A model generated the notes under the pieces. It was not told where the DNA came from. It did no database searches and saw only the letters and a list, made by a program, of their open reading frames with translations. The position numbers and the translations under genes were made by a program. From Chloroflexota bacterium (lineage in GTDB: Bacteria; Chloroflexota; Ktedonobacteria; Ktedonobacterales; JACDGC01): DNA of 6,442 nucleotides. The DNA lies in contig JAKAOI010000143.1 of NCBI GenBank assembly GCA_021812265.1, forward strand, positions 1-6,442. Reading direction: 5' to 3'. This document shows, one piece after another, positions 4,892 to 6,442 of this stretch (positions are counted from its first letter, which is position 1; every line of letters starts with the position of its first letter).

Positions 4892-5767
4892 ATGATCTTC
4901 GGGAAAAATCTTGCCGCGCAGTTGATGACTCGCACGGTGGCAATAGCAATTTCTGCGGTAACCGCAGCGGCGGCAATTTCACAAACGCCGGCTATGGCAA
5001 AAACAATACCATCACAGAACTCTCACCCGCAAACCTTCGGCCGGCTTATAACATTGCAAGCGAATTGTTTTTCAGCTCCGTTGGGAATCGGTTTGTATAA
5101 TACACAGCAAACACAGATTACTTTAGCCAATGGATTGCAGCAAAACGCTGTGCTTGCCACAACAGAAAAAAAAGGCCAGTGTCCGGCGCCAAAGCCTGTG
5201 ACACCACCAAAACCCGTTGTTAAACCGGTTGTTAAACATACTGCGCCGCGGATCGCCTATTATTCGCAGCCTGTAGCGCCGACTCATTCTTACACTCCGC
5301 CGGCTCCGTCATCGGGCGGTTCGGGCGGCTCTTCCGGCAGCGGTGTGGCCTATACCGATTGGGCGGCTGAACCGTGTCACTCGAATGTTTACGCAGTTGG
5401 AGCCATTTACAGTTGGAAAATTCCACCCGGCTGTTACGCCGGAATTTATACCGTCAACCCTGCGAATTTTGTGTATCGCAGCGGCTATGGTTGGTGCAAT
5501 TGGTGGCCTGAGGTATTGCACCCGAATGATCCGCGAATCTTATTTGGCGCGCGTCACTCGGCTCCGCTACCCGGCGCGGTAGTTGTCTTTGCCCCCGGCG
5601 TGCAAGGGGCCAGCGCCGGCGGACACTATGGTGAAGTTGTCGCCGTGTTGGGCGGAGGCTGGATTCTCATTTCCGAGATGAATGATTCGTGGCGTGGGGG
5701 TGGATTTGCCCGCATCAATTACCGATACGTGTATTTGGAGCCGGGGGTCTCGTTTATTTACAGTTAA
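4892..5767 (+). CDS. Secreted CHAP-domain peptidoglycan hydrolase
   Basis: A 291-residue exported protein. The signal peptide has a lysine at residue 5, an arginine at 14, a hydrophobic core at about 15-30 and a cleavage motif AMA at 34-36. Residues 37-97 match nothing I know. A proline/valine/lysine-rich linker (about 98-142) and a glycine/serine linker (about 141-152) lead to the catalytic part. The CHAP domain occupies about 155-291: Cys202 in GYGWCNWW is the nucleophile, His245 in GGHYGEVVAV the base, and Glu262 in ISEMN the third residue, with Asn264 conserved. CHAP enzymes cut peptidoglycan as amidases or endopeptidases, so a role in wall remodelling, cell separation or attack on neighbours is likely. 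Two further cysteines, 162 and 181, could form a disulfide. No cell-wall-binding module is recognised. A single-gene unit with its own promoter and terminator. Confidence 0.9.
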   Translation: MIFGKNLAAQLMTRTVAIAISAVTAAAAISQTPAMAKTIPSQNSHPQTFGRLITLQANCFSAPLGIGLYNTQQTQITLANGLQQNAVLATTEKKGQCPAPKPVTPPKPVVKPVVKHTAPRIAYYSQPVAPTHSYTPPAPSSGGSGGSSGSGVAYTDWAAEPCHSNVYAVGAIYSWKIPPGCYAGIYTVNPANFVYRSGYGWCNWWPEVLHPNDPRILFGARHSAPLPGAVVVFAPGVQGASAGGHYGEVVAVLGGGWILISEMNDSWRGGGFARINYRYVYLEPGVSFIYS

Positions 5768-5807
5768 GTTTTAATTTTACTCCCATTTGTGTTGTCATTG
5801 AGTCTGC

Positions 5808-5846
5808 AAGGCGATTATCTCCGGAAAAGAGATGATCGCCTTTTGT
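5808..5846 (+). terminator. Intrinsic terminator of the CHAP gene
   Basis: AAGGCGATTATCTC (5808-5821) pairs with GAGATGATCGCCTT (5829-5842), a 14-bp stem with one G-U pair and a seven-base loop, followed by a T-rich tail (TTTTGTTATT from 5841). It begins 41 bases after the CHAP stop codon. Confidence 0.92.
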
Positions 5847-5998
5847 TATTGCGCAAAACAATTAATTTTTAAAGTGATGTTTCCAAATTTCCCCGTATTT
5901 CTTTTCGTGATTTATGTCTGTAATTAAACATAAAATGAAAAATACCGAATAAAATTAGTATATTTCCTAAGTATTTTTGGAATAATGCCGTTTTTAGA

Positions 5999-6076
5999 AA
6001 AATTGCTCACCCAAATTGGCATGAAATTTGATTTATAAACTTTGGGTATGTTACACTCCTTGAGGTGAGCAATTTT
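5999..6076 (+). promoter_or_regulatory. Structured leader candidate before the 82-residue membrane protein
   Basis: AAAATTGCTCACC (5999-6011) is perfectly matched by GGTGAGCAATTTT (6064-6076). Inside it, ACCCAAA (6009-6015) can pair with TTTGGGT (6041-6047), and this competes for the bases ACC at 6009-6011. AATTTT at 6071-6076 can also pair with AAAATT at 6080-6085, just before a T-run at 6087-6092. The unpaired segment includes CTCCTT (6057-6062), an anti-Shine-Dalgarno-like string. Mutually exclusive pairings 50 bases before a start codon suggest an RNA switch or a protein-binding leader. It matches no riboswitch class I know. Confidence 0.4.
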
Positions 6077-6126
6077 ATCAAAATTATTTTTTGCAGTTAT
6101 TATTTTTGTGAGAAGGGAAGTCATTT

Positions 6127-6375
6127 ATGCGGTACACAGGCGCTTTAGTAAGATTTTTAATTGGACTGATTTTGTTTATTGTGGTGTTAATTCTTGGAGT
6201 TCTGAAGCCCGATCTGTTTTCATCATTTACCGGCAGCCTTCCCGGCAATTTTTCATTCAAGATAGGCGGCTCGGTCGTTTATGCTCCCGTTCTTGCGTGG
6301 GTAATACTCAGCGCGTTTCTCACATTGGTGATTAATCTTTTTTCCATACCCTTCCGCCGCGCTTCAAAGCCATGA
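6127..6375 (+). CDS. Small two-helix membrane protein of unknown function
   Basis: An 82-residue protein I do not recognise. Hydrophobic helices span about residues 8-27 and 49-72, joined by a loop of about 20 residues (KPDLFSSFTGSLPGNFSFKI). Arginines at 2 and 9 and the tail PFRRASKP place both ends in the cytoplasm, with the loop outside. A purine-rich ribosome site, AGAAGGGAAG at 6111-6120, precedes ATG 6127. Its TGA overlaps the ATG of the next reading frame as ATGA, so it is probably the first gene of a translationally coupled pair cut by the contig end. It is unrelated by eye to the other small membrane protein in the window. Confidence 0.75.
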   Translation: MRYTGALVRFLIGLILFIVVLILGVLKPDLFSSFTGSLPGNFSFKIGGSVVYAPVLAWVILSAFLTLVINLFSIPFRRASKP

Positions 6376-6442
6376 CGGGCGGATTCGGCTCAGATTTTGC
6401 AGACGGGCATGCAGATGATGATGTTGTTGAACTGAGATCGGA
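6372..6442 (+). CDS. N-terminal fragment of a gene cut by the contig end
   Basis: An ATG at 6372 overlaps the preceding stop as ATGA and opens a frame that runs off the window. The genomic part reads MTGGFGSDFADGHADDDVVE then L, to 6434; the last codons come from adapter. The start is glycine- and aspartate-rich and matches nothing I recognise. Translational coupling is the main support, as no Shine-Dalgarno is seen. Confidence 0.5.
   Translation, partial: MTGGFGSDFADGHADDDVVELRS
6435..6442. other. Sequencing-adapter remnant at the right end
   Basis: The window ends with AGATCGGA, the first eight bases of the Illumina adapter AGATCGGAAGAGC and the exact reverse complement of the first eight bases of the window. 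The reading frame across these bases is not genomic. Confidence 0.8.

Noticed and set aside
5924..6124. 66-codon minus-strand frame upstream of the 82-residue protein gene
   Set aside because: No ribosome site; it overlaps the structured leader and its length is expected in AT-rich DNA.

Overview
This is a 6442-base stretch of bacterial DNA, AT-rich between genes and moderate in the genes. It is probably a complete short-read assembly contig rather than a slice of a chromosome. The first eight bases (TCCGATCT) and last eight (AGATCGGA) are reverse complements of each other and match the sequence at the junction of the standard Illumina adapter. Both ends are therefore best read as artificial, and the outermost genes are cut there. 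Genes end in TAA, TAG and TGA, and nothing suggests a recoded stop. I cannot name the organism. The mix of a GT4 glycosyltransferase of the PimB/MgtA/SQD2 kind, a small S51 peptidase, a TIR protein with a tail anchor and a secreted CHAP enzyme reminds me of Chloroflexota or Patescibacteria. That is an impression from family resemblance, not a result.

Layout, left to right. Bases 1-455 hold a possible gene tail, an inverted repeat and the first copy (280-409) of a repeat with palindromic ends. A GT4 glycosyltransferase follows (456-1667, +). A tRNA-Glu(CUC) on the minus strand (1680-1752) has its own strong promoter (1767-1796). The second repeat copy (1823-1907) lies just upstream of an S51-family peptidase (1945-2631, +). 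A 73-residue two-helix membrane protein (2688-2909, -) converges on the peptidase. After an empty stretch comes a TIR-domain protein with one C-terminal membrane helix (3388-4104, +). Nearly 800 bases of AT-rich non-coding DNA follow, with a perfect 18-bp inverted repeat, a promoter and a tandem 17-base repeat. They lead into a secreted CHAP peptidoglycan hydrolase (4892-5767, +), which has a clear intrinsic terminator. The right end holds a structured leader, an 82-residue membrane protein (6127-6375, +) and, overlapping it by ATGA, the first codons of another gene.

The genes look like independent single units. Only the last pair is plausibly an operon. Several products act at the envelope: the glycosyltransferase could build a glycolipid, the CHAP enzyme is exported to act on peptidoglycan, the TIR protein is anchored in the membrane, and two small proteins span it. 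No complete defence system, mobile element transposase, CRISPR array or rRNA is visible. The most unusual items are the two-copy palindrome-ended repeat sitting directly before two genes, the stand-alone TIR-membrane protein, and the layered repeats ahead of the CHAP gene.
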